Positions 1 to 11,094 are shown, counted from the stretch's first letter. The stretch: DNA of 64,000 nucleotides from Prorocentrum cordatum (GCA_963575745.1 CAUYUJ010020695.1:35001-99000); one strand, 5' to 3'. Translations and numbers: made by a program. The notes: a model not told the origin generated them from the letters alone.

Positions 1-491
1 GGCACCCGAGGTTTTTTTGATCTGCACTCCTTCGGCTTCCGCTTGCAGCGATAGCTCTTGGGGGCTGATCTCGGCGCTGTCTGGCGAGCTCGACTTTCGT
101 GAGCAGGGGTTTCCCACGACGGCGCGCCTGGGTTGCGGACCTCTGGCGGTATTCCCGTGGACCTTGTTTACGGTGGTGAACGACGTGGACGATCTCGGCG
201 CGGACGAGCCCGACCGCGGTCAGATCGAAGCGCTGATGCCGGTGGAAGCATGGAGCCGTCGGCACTATCGTCAGAGCTCGACAGACGGTGGCTTGATGAG
301 GAGAACGTCTGGGAACCGCTGGGCTGTGTTGATGCCTGGCATGACGCTGGGATTGATTGCGATCGCTGATGGAGTCGAGCCTGTCCTCGGACCCGATCGA
401 GGATCCACGATGGACGCCTCTTCCTCCCCTGACGGAGCAGCAAAAGTCCTGAGTCACGGCTCAGGCGACGCAGAGGCTGCAGGCCGGGACG

Positions 492-1950
492 GTGTCAGAA
501 CTGCCTCTCAACCGCCCAGGCGGCTCGGCCCAGCAGGCTCTGGCGACAAATGTGATCTACACTCTCGTGACTTCGTGGCGGCCAGCTCTGAAAACGCTCC
601 GACGGTCACTGCGGGGCCCGATGCGCTTCTTGGGAGTGCTGGCCTTGCTCTTCGTGCTGATCGAGTGTCTGAAGATGCTGGGCGTGGTCTCCTATCTGTA
701 CGACACCGCCCTGGCTGTGCTCGCGTCGTTGCGGGCTGTCCGCGACGCTCTGGTCGAGAGTTCAGAGGCTCTCTGGGAGTGGGGGGCGCACGTCAACGAT
801 TGGCTAGAGTGGGGGAGGCGCGCCATGCCCTTGCAGCGGTGGTGCGCCTGGTTGGTTGCGACGGGTTTGCTTCTCGCTTGGGGCCTGCGCGAGTTCACCG
901 ATGCGGAGGACGGGGGGCAGTCTTGGATCGGTGCGCTGTCGACGGTCTCAGCCCCATCGGGACGCGTGGCGAGGCCGCCTTCACTCCCTCCGCCAGCCTC
1001 TCCACCTGCGATGGACGGACTGTTGGCGAGCCAGCTCGAGGACCTCGCAGAGTCCCAGAAGGCCATGGCGGAGGAGCTGAACGAGATGAGGATCGCGGAG
1101 AGGAGTCGAGAGCTACGTCGGAGTACACTCGAGGAGAGCAGTGCTGGGCGTTCCGCCGTGGCAGAGGAGGCGAACCACCAGGTGATCAAGGATATGATGA
1201 ACAGGCTCGACAGCGTGGAAGCGAGGGCGCGCGGCGAGCCTGGGTCCAGCGAGGGCCTGGCGGGCCCCAGTGGAGGTGCAGCTGCGGGGGGGTCGCCGGC
1301 GAAAGGGCCATCGAGCGCTGCTGCGGGGCTGCTCGGGACGCCCGGGAAAAGAGCGGCCGCGACCCACCCAAAATTCGGTGGAATTGGCGATCAAGCGGAC
1401 ACGGTTCAAGGCTCATTTTCCGCAGCAGGTCTTCGAGGAGCAGCTGGGCGACTACGAGGAGCAGCCCACCGCCGAGTGGGCGGCGAAGATGCGGGAGGGT
1501 TACCGCCGGCGGATCGCCTCGGAGGTGCTGGCGGACATCTACTCGACTGGGAAGACGGCGGAGGCGTGGGCTCGGGATTTCATCAGGGACCGCGGGCTCA
1601 TGGAGTGCCACGCGGCCCGGGAGATGGTGGCGGCCTTCGGCGCCGTGGACACGATGCTGATGACAGACCGGCAGAAGGGCTTGCTGAACCAGGTGAGCTT
1701 CGAGCGGCTGGTGGGGAAGGGGTACGCTCTGGCGCGCGCGTACCGCAACGTGCACCGCAAGGACGATTCGAACCGCCCGAAGGATGCCAAGGTGGACAGG
1801 GAGGCGGCTCGTCGCCTGGACCCCCAGCTCTCGGAGGAGGGGGCTCTGAGGGTCATGGGCGCGGAGGAGATGAAGAAGGCCATGGGTCGGGATGCGCAGC
1901 TGATGAAGGCGCGCCCGGATCTCGACAGCGGGAGCGTGGCCCCGCCTTGA
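492..1950 (+). pseudogene. ORF1/gag-like protein with N-terminal hydrophobic segments, one frameshift
   Basis: The ORF opens at 492. Residues about 44-62, 63-80 and 116-132 are strongly hydrophobic. Residues about 174-246 form a heptad-rich, Glu/Arg-rich probable coiled coil. Between about 1,330 and 1,390 the coherent protein moves to the frame open to 1,950; there it continues as a charged helical region with motifs such as ADIYSTGKTAEAWARDF and RRLDPQ. This two-part architecture (membrane or coiled-coil N-terminus plus helical C-terminus) matches the first ORF of dinoflagellate retroelements as I remember them. A capsid/gag role is inferred from its place upstream of the RT. The longer open frame from 17 to 1,660 in another phase is low-complexity and looks like a shadow. 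Confidence 0.5.
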
Positions 1951-2744
1951 GCCATCCAGAGCTTCAAATGGGGTCTGCTGTGCCAGCTGCGCGGCAGAGC
2001 CCGCCCCGTCACCTGTCGCTTCTTGGGCTGTGGGCGAATTTCTTCCAGGATCTTCGAGCCCTTGAGGTTGGGGCCCCTTGTCGAGACTGACCGGGACCTC
2101 TACGTGTTTCTGTGCACGCCGAATTGGGGCTTTCATGTCGAGACGACGGGACATCCTGTCCGAGGTGACCCTCTTCCCCAAGCCTGCTCGGCTCCCATCT
2201 TCTTCGAGGAGGGTGGCTTCGCGGTGGAGGTCGGAGGTGGAGTTGCTGAATCGCGCGAGCCGCTGCCTCTCGCCATGCGTCGACTGTACCATGGGAGCTT
2301 CAACGACGAGTTTCTCTCGGGCCAGGAGGTGCGGGGGAAGGGGGAGGTGCCGGACAACGTGGGCGGGGATCTCGCGAAGCGCGTGCTCAGTGAAGCGCAT
2401 CGATTGCAGCCGCCGTCGTCGACGCCCTCAGGAGGAGCCGCGATGCCGCGGCTGCGGCTGCGTCCTGCCGCTTCGGCGGCGGACCACCAGTCCCGGTGTA
2501 CCTGCGTGCAGAAGGTCGCCGAGCTGGGGGGGAGGCTGGCTGGTGGCTGCGGGAGGCTGCCGGATCGGGGCGAGACGTTCCCAGCTCACTGGGATCGAGT
2601 GGCCCTACCTCCCCCTGGTTCGAGGCCAGTCAGCGCAAGGTCTGTGTCGCCCCGCGCGGCACAGAAACTGGAGGGTTTCAAGACGGAGATGCCGAAGACG
2701 GATGGCGCGGAGCGCGTGCATAATGTCGAGGTGAAGAACTATAC

Positions 2745-3640
2745 GTGGGTCAACACTTTCGCCGGAAGAAGAACATGATGGGTTTGGCGAGGCGCATCGG
2801 CTGGTATGTTGTGCAGGTGCAAGGAGGTCGACGAGGTCGGGTTCTTCTGCGTGGTGAGGAAGGTCGAGGTGGTGGGCTCCGAGGTCGAGGTCGCCTTGAA
2901 GCTGGTCTTCGACCAGCGGCGCTCCAACTTGCGGTGGCAGCGGCCGCCGTGGTGTGCCATGGGAGGAGCGAGCGCCATGTCCTATCTCGACGCCTCGGAA
3001 GAGATGAAAGAGCCAGACGCGGAGATGAAGCTCGGCACGGGCGACCTGCCCGACTTCTATTACACGCCCGACCAGGGGGAGGAGCTGGCGCCCCACTTCG
3101 CGCTGCCGACGGCGAAGGCGAGCGAGCTGGCGGCCTCCCCGCCCTTCTCGCGGGCGCGCTGGATAGCCCAGACCACGATGGGGGACTTGCTCAACGGAGG
3201 TCCTCACGGAGGTCCTCAGTTGGGGCTGGGCTGCCTCTCGGTAATGCAGCGGCCGGCGGAAGGGGGGCCATCTCCCCCAGATATCCCGCGAGGCGCCCGC
3301 CGTCCACTGCGAGTAAATCGACGACTTCGAGACATCATCGGCGTGGACCTCGCGGCCTCGGGAAGCGACGCAACACCTCGCCGAGTGCGGGACCTGTGGC
3401 TCGGAGCCAAGAGTTTGGTGAGGTCCGCGGGTTTCCGGGTGCACGAGGACGACTGCGCGGACGAGGCGAGGATGATCGGCGGGGACTTCTCGGGGGCGCG
3501 CCTGGCGCCGAATCAAAACAAAATGCGGGCTGTGGTCGCGGGGGTCGGGGAGATCAGGTGGAAGGCCCAGCCGCGGTGGCGCGCATCATGGCGATCTTGT
3601 CCTGGGGCTCCCTCCTGCTCCCTCCTGTGCTGAGGTGCGC
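2745..3640 (+). pseudogene. Reverse transcriptase palm, motifs scattered over three frames
   Basis: Three conserved RT signatures can be read, each in a different plus frame. Motif A, DLPDFYY, lies near 3,040-3,060 and is followed by the downstream PHFALP. A motif B-like GLPLGNAAA starts at 3,228. A motif C box lies at 3,314-3,328, where the expected tyrosine codon is TAA, giving stop-IDDF instead of YIDDF. The enzyme would make element DNA from RNA. As it stands it cannot be translated, having at least two frameshifts and a nonsense change in the catalytic box. Continuation into RNase H and recombinase downstream suggests a DIRS-type RT rather than copia or LINE. Confidence 0.55.
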
Positions 3641-4478
3641 TGAGCGCTTCGTGGAGGTGCACCAGTGGCGTTCGGATGCTCGAGGTGGACCGCGCCGGCA
3701 GGTTCCGAGGGAGGTGCTCAGGGGGTTGGCGGTGGCGGCTGCGATCGCGCCGCTGGCCTCGGTGGACATGGCCATGCCCTGGGACTCCCTGGCGACGATG
3801 CGCGATGCCAGCATTCACGAAGGGGCCATCATCGGCACGGAGAGCACCCTGGAAAAGCCGCGTCGGGTGGCCCGATTCGCCGCGCGAGGGGGCTGGACTG
3901 TCTGGACGGGTATCTCCTCCTCTTGGGCTGCGGAGCTTTGGTCCGAGAGGGAGGCTTACCTGCGCGCGATGGAGGGCGTCGAGCTGGGGCCCCGCATCGG
4001 GGTTCCGCCGGCCCGCGTCTGCTGGGGCGTCCTGTCGAGGCGGAGGGAGCTCATGGGGTGGAAGTGGGGCGAGCCCGAGCACATCAACATCCTGGAAATA
4101 AGGACTGACCTTGCCTGCGCACGGAGGTCTACGAGATCGCGAGCGAGCTGGGGCCGACGACATCTGAGGATCACCGATTCCATGGTCTGCCTGGGCGGCT
4201 ACGCCAAGGGGAAGTCGGCCAGCGCGCCGATCCTGATCTGGCGCAGGCGGATGGCCTCTCTGGGCCTGGGGTGCGGAATGAAGGAGCACTGGAGGCGGGC
4301 CCCCTCGGATCGGAATCGCAGCGACGGACCCAGCCGAGGATTCCTGATCGGGCAAGCCCCGAAGTCCAGGAGCGAGACGGAGGTGGCGTTGCCTTCCCTG
4401 GCGGCGGAGGCCATGCGAGAGCTGGTCGAGATCGCCGAGAGGATCCGTTCGAGCCGCTGCGTTACCGCCCCGTAGTCT
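3640..4478 (+). pseudogene. RNase H-like segment of the tyrosine-recombinase element
   Basis: The frame open from 2,745 to 4,475 becomes coherent after about 3,640. It encodes a region ending in EHINILEIRTDL and, further on, LRITDSMVCLGGYAKGKSAS at about 4,075-4,240. The pattern E-x-INxLE followed by a D-S motif is the usual RNase H layout after the RT of DIRS-like elements: catalytic Glu in the first motif, Asp in the second. It would degrade RNA in RNA-DNA hybrids during replication. It follows directly on the broken RT. The family comparison is from memory. Confidence 0.45.
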
Positions 4479-4639
4479 CGGTGCGGGCCCTGCGTTTCGC
4501 CCGCCTCTGCAGCAGGCACGCGAAGGGAGGGGGCCTGGAATGCTGGTTACTGCGACTGGCGGCCCTGCGAGATTAACCCGCGGTGCGCACGAACGTAGAC
4601 GCGGGGTTCGGACCCGAATTCGACCTGACCGACGAGGTG

Positions 4640-5330
4640 AACGCGAGGAAGTGGGAGATGTTCTCGGAGGCCGCCGCGGATGGCAGACATGCTGGACCCT
4701 CGTGCGCCACGCGGTCTCGTGTGAGATTCCAGCCGGGAGGCCCTCCCCCTCTACGGCTGCGAAGCCACCTCTGGGGGCGACCTGGGCTGCGAGCGCGGGG
4801 CTTCCGAAACGTGGAGCTGGGGGCCGCGCAGCTGCAGAACAGTCTGAGGCTCCTGCGGGCTATTGAGCTGATCTGCGGCTCTGTATCGCTCGAACATCCA
4901 GCCGATACCGGGGCACCTCCGTTCCCTTCAATCTCCATCGCTGAGGAGCTGCTGAGTTGGGGATCGGGTGGCGTTCCCGCAGTGCACGCGGGGATGCCCA
5001 ACCCTGAACATGACAACCCTGACAGGGGCCGTCAAAGAGGCGGGGCGCTTCGTGCATCCGCGCACCCACGAGACGCACCTGGCGAGCTTGCATGGGAAGG
5101 ACGACTCTCGAAAACTTCGAAGTCGAGCAGCTCGGTGCTATCCTTCGGATTTCTGCCGGATGCTCGCGGAATGCCACCTGGACGCCATGCTGACGAACTG
5201 CGAGAGACAGGAAGTGGAGTTGACCGAGCGCGCGACCCAGGAGATGATCACGGACACGCTGGAGCGGAGGCGCCTGGTTTGGGCGCCTGCTTGCTCGCTA
5301 CCTCTCTCATTCGCTGCAGCCACGGGATGA
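4640..5330 (+). pseudogene. Methyltransferase-like domain relic in the retroelement
   Basis: The frame open at 4,968-5,330 and a neighbouring frame together hold the signatures MPNPEHDNP, a His-rich HPRTHETHLASLHGKD and CYPSDFCRMLAE. The order (Cys/Gly-Met-Pro box, basic residue run, H-x-H, then YPxxFC) repeats in the captured cytosine-methyltransferase-like domains of the copia element at 49.6-51.4 kb and the minus-strand relic at 60.0-60.7 kb. The N-terminal catalytic part is not recognisable here. The stretch lies between RNase H and the recombinase. Function is inferred from these within-window comparisons only, so confidence is low. Confidence 0.3.
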
Positions 5331-5410
5331 GGGGATCGTGGGCCTACGTGCTCAAATCCTGGGGCGGGGCCCTTGGAGGTCACCCAGGCTCAGCGTTGCC
5401 TCGCTCTTGA

Positions 5411-5625
5411 CGAATGGTGGGTCAGAACCCCTCGGGGTGTCTAGGCACTGGCCACCCCCGGTGGGGAAGGCACGCGGCGCCCGGCTCTGGGGGACAGCGT
5501 CGCCTCGCTGTGAGCTCGAGGCTTGGTCAGAACCCCTTGGAGCGCCTAGGCGCTGGCCACCCTCGCGGCAGAGGGCAGACGGCATCCGGCGCCGAGGGTC
5601 AGAGTCGCCACGTGGTTCGCCAGAG
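5411..5625 (+). repeat. Two-copy direct repeat of about 110 bp
   Basis: Two adjacent copies start at about 5,411 and 5,524. Each contains GGTCAGAACCCC, a CTAGGC-type box and CTGGCCACCC. They diverge outside these blocks. The repeat sits between the methyltransferase-like relic and the recombinase of the element. Confidence 0.5.
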
Positions 5626-5739
5626 GCGCGCCGAGACCTGACCGACATCTTCGTCGGCCGCTGGCGAGGTCGCTTGCGCTTCCCCTGGCGGCGGCTCCTG
5701 AGGAGAGGCTGCGGCACCACGCTCAGGACAAGAAGGTTG

Positions 5740-6726
5740 GGAGGTCCCATCGCCAGAACGAGGTGGAAAACAGCCAGTCACATGGGCACCTGAGTACGAG
5801 CCGAGGGGGGTCTGTCTCTGCTGCCCTTCTCGGTCGCGGCCAAGACAGCGCTGAGCTGATACATCCCCATCGTTCGGCGCTTCCGGCAGCGCGCCCTGCA
5901 ACGCGACCTCCCGACGATGAGCCGCGACGAGATCGACTGCTCGGTCTTAATCTATCTGAGCGAGCTCGTGGAGGACGATGAGCTCGGGCCCCAGAGGGGG
6001 GACTTCGCGGTGCATGGCCTGGCCCACGCGCGGCCCGAGCTGAGCGCCAGCTTGCCGAGGGCGAACCGCGCGCTGAAGGCCTGGCACAGCATGCGCGCGG
6101 CCGGCGAGGGCGGGCCTTAGCCGCTGGAGCTGTGGGCGGTGCTGCTCGAGACAGTGCGAGTCTCGGGACATGTCGAAGTCGCCGAGGGTTTCGAGCTGGC
6201 GCTGGGTGCCTACCTCCGCTTGGCCGAGCTCCCCAGCCTGCGAATCGGGGGCGCGATGGTCGCCGACGGCGCTGACGGGAACCCTCTGGCGGCGCTCCGC
6301 TCCGGCGTGATCGAGCGGGGCGAGCGAGCCAAGACAGGGGTGAAGCAGCGCGTCCAGATTGACCGTCAGCACGTGGCCCAGATGGCACTGCGACGGCGAA
6401 GCTTGAGAAAGCAGGACGAACGACTCTTCAGCATGACGGCCGACCGCTACCGACGCGCCCTACGCCGGGCCTGCTTCGACGTGGGAGCGGCGGCCTTCCC
6501 GGCCCGCTCGGCCCGCCGCTCGGGGCCGAGTCGCGATGCGGCCGTTGGCTACAGGACAGCATGGCAGACGCAGCGGAGAGGGCGTCGGGCATCCGAGAAG
6601 ACCGCGATGAGGCACATGAAGACCCACGCCCTTGTCGCCGCGAGAGAGGCCGTGCCAGCTGATATCCTCGAGAAAGGCGCAGAGCTGCCTCGCGCCAGCC
6701 GGCGCCCTGAGCAAGCGAGAGAATGA
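5740..6726 (+). pseudogene. Tyrosine recombinase-like C-terminal protein, one in-frame stop
   Basis: From about 5,917 one frame runs to 6,726 with a single in-frame TAG at 6,118-6,120. The first part contains the recombinase core-binding pattern HGLAHARPELSASLPRA followed by ALKAW. The second part has LRIGGAMV, then ARRSGPSRDA, RRGRRASEKT and MRHMKT near 6,510-6,620. In the dinoflagellate recombinase family I know, this last block reads roughly RHGGPSRDA, RRGRWAS, RYEK, with the nucleophilic tyrosine in the final motif; here that position is His (MRHMK). The protein would integrate the circular cDNA. The stop and apparent loss of the nucleophile make it inactive. Confidence 0.5.
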
Positions 6727-6879
6727 TGAATGTTTTGGCCGCTGAACGGCTCGCTTCAGTTCAATCCCACCAGCCCTCTGGGCGTAGGTGGTCTAGAGCA
6801 GATCCTCTTCCACCCCTCCCTCTTCCCCCTTGGGGAGGGGTTTACCCCTCCCCCTACCCCCTCCCCTGGACCTGGACGG

Positions 6880-7650
6880 GGGGGGCCGCGGGTAGTTAGA
6901 GCGTCCAAGATGGCCCAAGACGGCTCCAAGAGCGCCTCAGAGAACCCAAGATGAGCTCCAAGATGGCTCAAGATAGCGCAAGATCGCTCACGATGGCTCC
7001 TAAGATGGTTCCAAGAAGCCCAAAGACGGCCCCAAGATAACTCCAAGTGGCCAAACAGCTCCCCAAGGAGGCCCCGAAGAGGCCAAAATCGTCCCAAAAC
7101 CTAAGGAAAATCAATGATTTTTGCTTTCTCGCCTTTTCGCTTCCGATGGCCATCCGAGGCCTGGAGATGGCTCCAAGATGGCCCAAGAGGGCCCCAAGAG
7201 AGCCCCAAAAGAGCCCCAAGACGGCCCCAAGAGCGCCCAAGAGCACTCCAAGAGCGTTCCAAGAGGGGTCCAAGAGGCGATTTTAGGGGCTTCCGAGGGG
7301 GGGCGCTAATTCACCCCCCCCTCTTGTTTGATCGACTCCCTCCAAGATGGCCCCAAAAGCGCCCAGGAAGCCCCAAGAGGTCCCAACATGGCCCCAAAAT
7401 GGCCCCAAGAGGCCCCCAAGAGGCCCCCCGGAGGCCCCCAAGAGACCCCCAAGAGGCCCCAAGAGCCCCCCCAGATGCACCCAAGATGCTCCAAGAGGCC
7501 TCGGCGAGAATGCCTAATCATTGATTCTACACAGGTTTTAGCCACATGGAGGCCTCTTGGGGGGGGGCACGGATTAAGATGACTCCAAGAGCGTCTGGGA
7601 GAGCCCAAAATGACCTCCAAGATGGCTCAAGATATCCCAAGATGTCTCAT
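6880..7650 (+). repeat. Dispersed block of CCAAGATGG/CCCCAAGAGG satellite
   Basis: The block is a degenerate array of 10- to 15-bp units of the form CCAAGA(T/C)GGCCC and CCCCAAGAGG. A spacer at about 7,075-7,145 (GAGGCCAAAAT, then AATCAATGATTTTT and TTCGCTTCCGATGGC) matches the spacer of the large array at 31.0-35.9 kb. Both strands stay open over hundreds of bases because of the composition, but no credible protein is encoded. Between 6,727 and 6,880 there is only GC-rich DNA with CCCCTCCC tracts. Confidence 0.75.
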
Positions 7651-7844
7651 AATGGCTTCCTCTGTGTGCTGCCCACTTCTCTGATCGAGGCAATTCCTCT
7701 GGGCATCGTTTCTGGATGGGCTGGTGGGGATTCGCGAAGCGACAACAATTTTTTGTTAATGATTCAATCGCGGCCGCGTCTGCGCGCCCCCCCCCCAGCC
7801 CGGCGCGTCGCGGCCAGTCGCTGGTGTCGCGGCGGCGTGGGCTT

Positions 7845-8452
7845 GCGCGGGCCACCGCGCATGTCGCGTCCAGCCCCGAAGTCCACCCACCAGCGAAGGA
7901 TAGCCGCCTCCACAGCACGTGCGAGGCGTCATCGCTCGAGGACAAGTGTCTGCGCTATTTTATGCTGGCGCCACCGCCCGCCGCCCCCTCCCCCCCCTTT
8001 CTCGCGCAAGGTGATGTTTGACGGGTGCCTCTAAACATGTGTTGTCCTCGGACAATGGTTTTGTCGGGCCTCCTCTTTCACCTCCCCCCCCCGCCTCCAT
8101 AATTGGGCGGGATGGGGGGCGTTCGTGAGGGGGGGGGGGGGCTCTGTGCGAAGGTGGTGCGGCTCCGAATGGAACTCATTTCATGTGTGAGTTCCCGTCT
8201 CCGACTATCCCTCCCTCCTCTCGCGCTTTCGCCTTGTTTACTGGTCTTGGGGACATGGGCTCGCGCGGGCCAGCGCGCGCGTCGCGTCCAGTCCCGAGGC
8301 CCACCCACCAGCGAAGGATAGTCGCCTCCACAGCACGCGCGAGGCCTCATTGCTCAAGGAAAAAATAGCTGTGCCATTTTATGCTGGCGCCACCTTCCGC
8401 CGCCCCCTCTCTCGCGTAAGGTGATGTTTGACGGGTGCCTCAAAATTTGCCT
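7845..8452 (+). repeat. Direct duplication of about 195 bp
   Basis: Copy one (7,845-8,036) and copy two (8,258-8,450) share long near-identical blocks, including CCACCCACCAGCGAAGGATA, TTTTATGCTGGCGCCACC and GTGATGTTTGACGGGTGCCT. The spacer between them (8,037-8,257) is GC-rich with C and G homopolymers and has no coding signal. No flanking target duplication was recognised, so this may be a segmental duplication or two copies of an unknown interspersed repeat. Confidence 0.8.
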
Positions 8453-8791
8453 TTCCCTCGCTGGCGGGCACGCTGCCTCGTCTTCATATCCTGCTTCCAC
8501 GAGGCCTGCCAGTCGACGCGGGTGCGCTTGTTCCAGCCGAGGGCGCGGATGTCAAAGTCGGCCTGGATGAACTAGGCGACGAAGTCCTGGCAGAACTCGA
8601 CCGGCAGACGGCTTGCGCCCCTGGTAGACCCTGTCTGCCCTTGTCGGCGGTCGCAGATGGCGCCCCAGCCAATGGTCAACATGGGGCCACATTCCTCCTC
8701 GAGGCGGTTGACAACCTCACGCCAGTTCTCCTGGCGATGGGCGCGGTAGTTCCAGACGGGATGCCAGGAGATGGACTGGCGCGGTCTGTAG
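8436..8791 (-). pseudogene. Unrecognised protein fragment with one internal stop
   Basis: The minus strand from 8,791 reads as a natural-looking hydrophilic protein, starting DRDDQLRYRPRQSISWHP and including NWREVVNRLEEECGPML and GWGAICDRRQ. It runs to a stop at about 8,438 with one in-frame TAG at about 8,572-8,574; after that stop it continues FIQADFDIRALGWNKRT. Trp and Tyr content and balanced charge distinguish it from the Ala/Arg/Pro-rich shadow frames around it. I do not recognise the family. A retroelement remnant is likely given its surroundings. It ends at the second copy of the 195-bp duplication. Confidence 0.4.
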
Positions 8792-8835
8792 CGCAGCTGG
8801 TCGTCGCGATCCTAACAGGCGGCACGGCATAATCG

Positions 8836-10075
8836 CGGGGCAGGATGGCAGCGCGATGACGCGGGCCCGCCTGGCGCCAAGGCGGGTCGCTTCCCCGTGC
8901 GTCGCGACCGCTGCCACTCCCCGCGGCCCCTTGGGCTGCGGAGCTCGGAGGTGCGGAAGGTCTTGCGCGCGGGTTCCTCGTCGCCCCCAGCGGGCGCGCC
9001 TCCGTCAGACTGCTACGCCTGCAACGCAGGCCCGCGTTCTGGGCCTAGCTCCAGGGGCCCGCCCGCGGCGCGTTGAGGGGGGCCGCGCGGGCAGAGCGGG
9101 GCAGCGTCGGCGCGCTGAAAGGTTGGGCTGCCCTGGGTTCGCCGCTCAAGGGAACCGCTCCAATCTAAACCCGAACTGGGAGCAGATCTCGGCGCCGGGG
9201 GTGGGTCGGGGAACCTGCTCGCCTGCTGGCGGCCGGCAGCGCACGGGGCCTCGCTGGAATTCCCGCGCGCGTGCTCGTGCCCGCTCTCGGCGGTGCCTCG
9301 GGGTGCCGCGACTGTCTCGCGCGCGAATGGAAGGGGGGCGCCGTCGGCGCCTTCTCGAGGCTTCCGCGCAGCGGGGCGGAGTGGGCCAAGGGGCAGCACC
9401 AGCCTCTCGGTAGGCACCCCAGCGGGTAAGTTAGCTTCGCTGGCCGCAGGAGCCCCCTGATCCAGAGGCGGAGCGGGGTCGCTCTGGGCGGTGCCGATTG
9501 GATTGAGCCCGGCCAGCTGCGGGTTACGCAAACTGCTCATGTTCCTCGGCTCCGGGTAGCCAAGCAGGATGTCCTGGCTACATCGGGTAGGTCATCGTCC
9601 CTTCCCGTTGGCTCGGGGGTCGCGGGGCAGCGGGCACTCGCCCTTTTCGTCGCTTGCGCCGAGGCCCCGAGAGAAGGCTCGGCGACGTCGGCTGTGCAGG
9701 TGGCTCACCAATTAGGCCAGGGAGGCGCGCCTGCCGCCCCAATGGATGCCCTCCGGGAATCCAGAGCGGGGGATGGTGTCGCCGTAGATGGTCGTGAGGA
9801 TTATGCGCTTAGCTGCGGTCGTCCTGATGGCGCGGGCTGGGTCTCGCATAGTGAGGACAATGCTAGGCATTCTCGGCACTTCGGAGAAAGTTTCCCGTCT
9901 TGGGGGGCGCGCCATCCACGCGGGCGACCCTCGCCTTCGGGGGCGCAGACTCGAGGGGGCCCCCGTCCACCTGACCCCGAGCGGCGCGCAACCTCTCGAA
10001 CAACTCGACGACTGCAGACGCCGCCCTCCGAGCGCGGCGGCTCCGGCACTCAGACATACGCGGGGGATCAGGAGG
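8836..10075. other. GC-rich stretch without a recognisable gene
   Basis: Several Ala/Arg/Pro-rich frames are open on both strands, but none shows a coherent domain. Some minus-strand pieces (about 9,863-10,147) may continue the degenerate ORF that ends near 10,076, with frameshifts. No tandem repeat was seen. Confidence 0.5.
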
Positions 10076-10727
10076 CGCGCGCCCGATCGCGGCAATCAGA
10101 GCGCCGCGAGGCGTCGAGGCACGGCGTGCCCGGGAGCTTAGGCGCATCGCACTTGAACATCATGAGCTACCTGGAAGCCCTGTCGTCGAAAGCTATGGAG
10201 ATACGCGCGCCAGCCCGCATGGCACCTCTCGTCCTCTGGCGCATGACCCCCGCCATGGCGACGTAGAATGCCTTCCAGATTCTCCGCTGCGCCGCTGCGG
10301 GGCGGATCTGGAGAACGATGTTGGACGTGGCATCGTTTCGCTCTGCCGCCAACCACGAACGAGGACCTCTGGTCATCCGCCATGCTCGCAGCCAGTCCTG
10401 GGGTTGCGGCACGTTACCACTGAAGAGCTTGTCGCCCTCGCAGGTCGCCTGCAGCGCGACGCGCGCGGGCTCGCCCGGCCCGAACCAAGACGCCGCGGCA
10501 AACTTGTGCCCCAAAGACTTCCCGTGGAACCTAACGTTCTCGGCCTGCAGGGGCGCATGGCGCACGCAAAATGCGCCGAACCCTCCTCGTCGACGCGCGG
10601 TCGGGCCCCGACTGCGATCCCCGGTCGACCGACACTCGTGCGCGGCGCAAAGGCGCACCCGAGAGCCCGCGCCCCTCCCATCCGCGCAAGCCGCTCTGCC
10701 AACCAAGCGATGCGACGACGAGGGCAT
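10076..10727 (-). pseudogene. Degenerate ORF resembling dinoflagellate hAT-like transposase-derived proteins
   Basis: Reading down from 10,727 the minus strand holds a coherent segment: NVRFHGKSLGHKFAAASWFG, VPQPQDWLRAWRMTRG, RRIWKAFYVAMAG and ISIAFDDRASR. A TAG at 10,167-10,169 follows, then in-frame LMMFKCDAPK to about 10,076. The IS(I/V)-x-DDR motif followed by a short strand and CDA resembles the start of the RNase H-like core in hAT-like proteins that I remember from dinoflagellate genomes. The catalytic region downstream cannot be followed. The link to hAT is tentative; the coding character and the single stop are seen directly. Confidence 0.35.
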
Positions 10728-11094
10728 GCGTGCGCCACATGCGCGGCTGCGATTTATGATGCTTGTTGCGTCTTGGAAAAATGGCCCCCTTGAAGAACAG
10801 GCGGCAACGAGTGGCGCACGTGCGTGTCTTGCGCACGCACGCTATATCACACGCGTGAAATTTCGTCGCGAGCTGACCGGCTGGGCGCGGCGTGTCGCGC
10901 CCACAAACTCGCAGGCCGTCAAGGGGCACCAGGAGGCAGCGAGGGCGCCCGCGAGAGGGAACAAGTCAAAAGCGGCCTATTGGCACAGTGACGCCTTCTA
11001 ATCAGATGGCCTTCGCTCGGCGCTGTCACTTCCCCATGTCAGGATAGTGCTCGCTACGGATCGGACGTTGGGGGTTGGAACGGAAGTGGCCCCA

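Larger units (their letters stand above)
1..6730 (+). mobile_element. Degenerate tyrosine-recombinase (DIRS/Ngaro-like) retroelement
   Basis: In order on the plus strand the region holds a gag-like ORF with membrane and coiled-coil segments, reverse-transcriptase motifs, an RNase H-like segment, a methyltransferase-like relic, and a C-terminal tyrosine-recombinase-like domain. That order (RT-RH, then recombinase) is what DIRS-group retroelements carry. Every module is open only in pieces and the frame changes repeatedly, so the element is dead. No terminal repeats could be recognised; the left end may lie outside the window. Class assignment rests on remembered dinoflagellate protein families and is an inference. 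The module order and motifs are seen directly. Confidence 0.55.

Noticed and set aside
1186-2400. 404-codon minus-strand open frame
   Set aside because: Antisense to the gag-like ORF of the tyrosine-recombinase element; His/Arg/Leu-rich shadow without domain.
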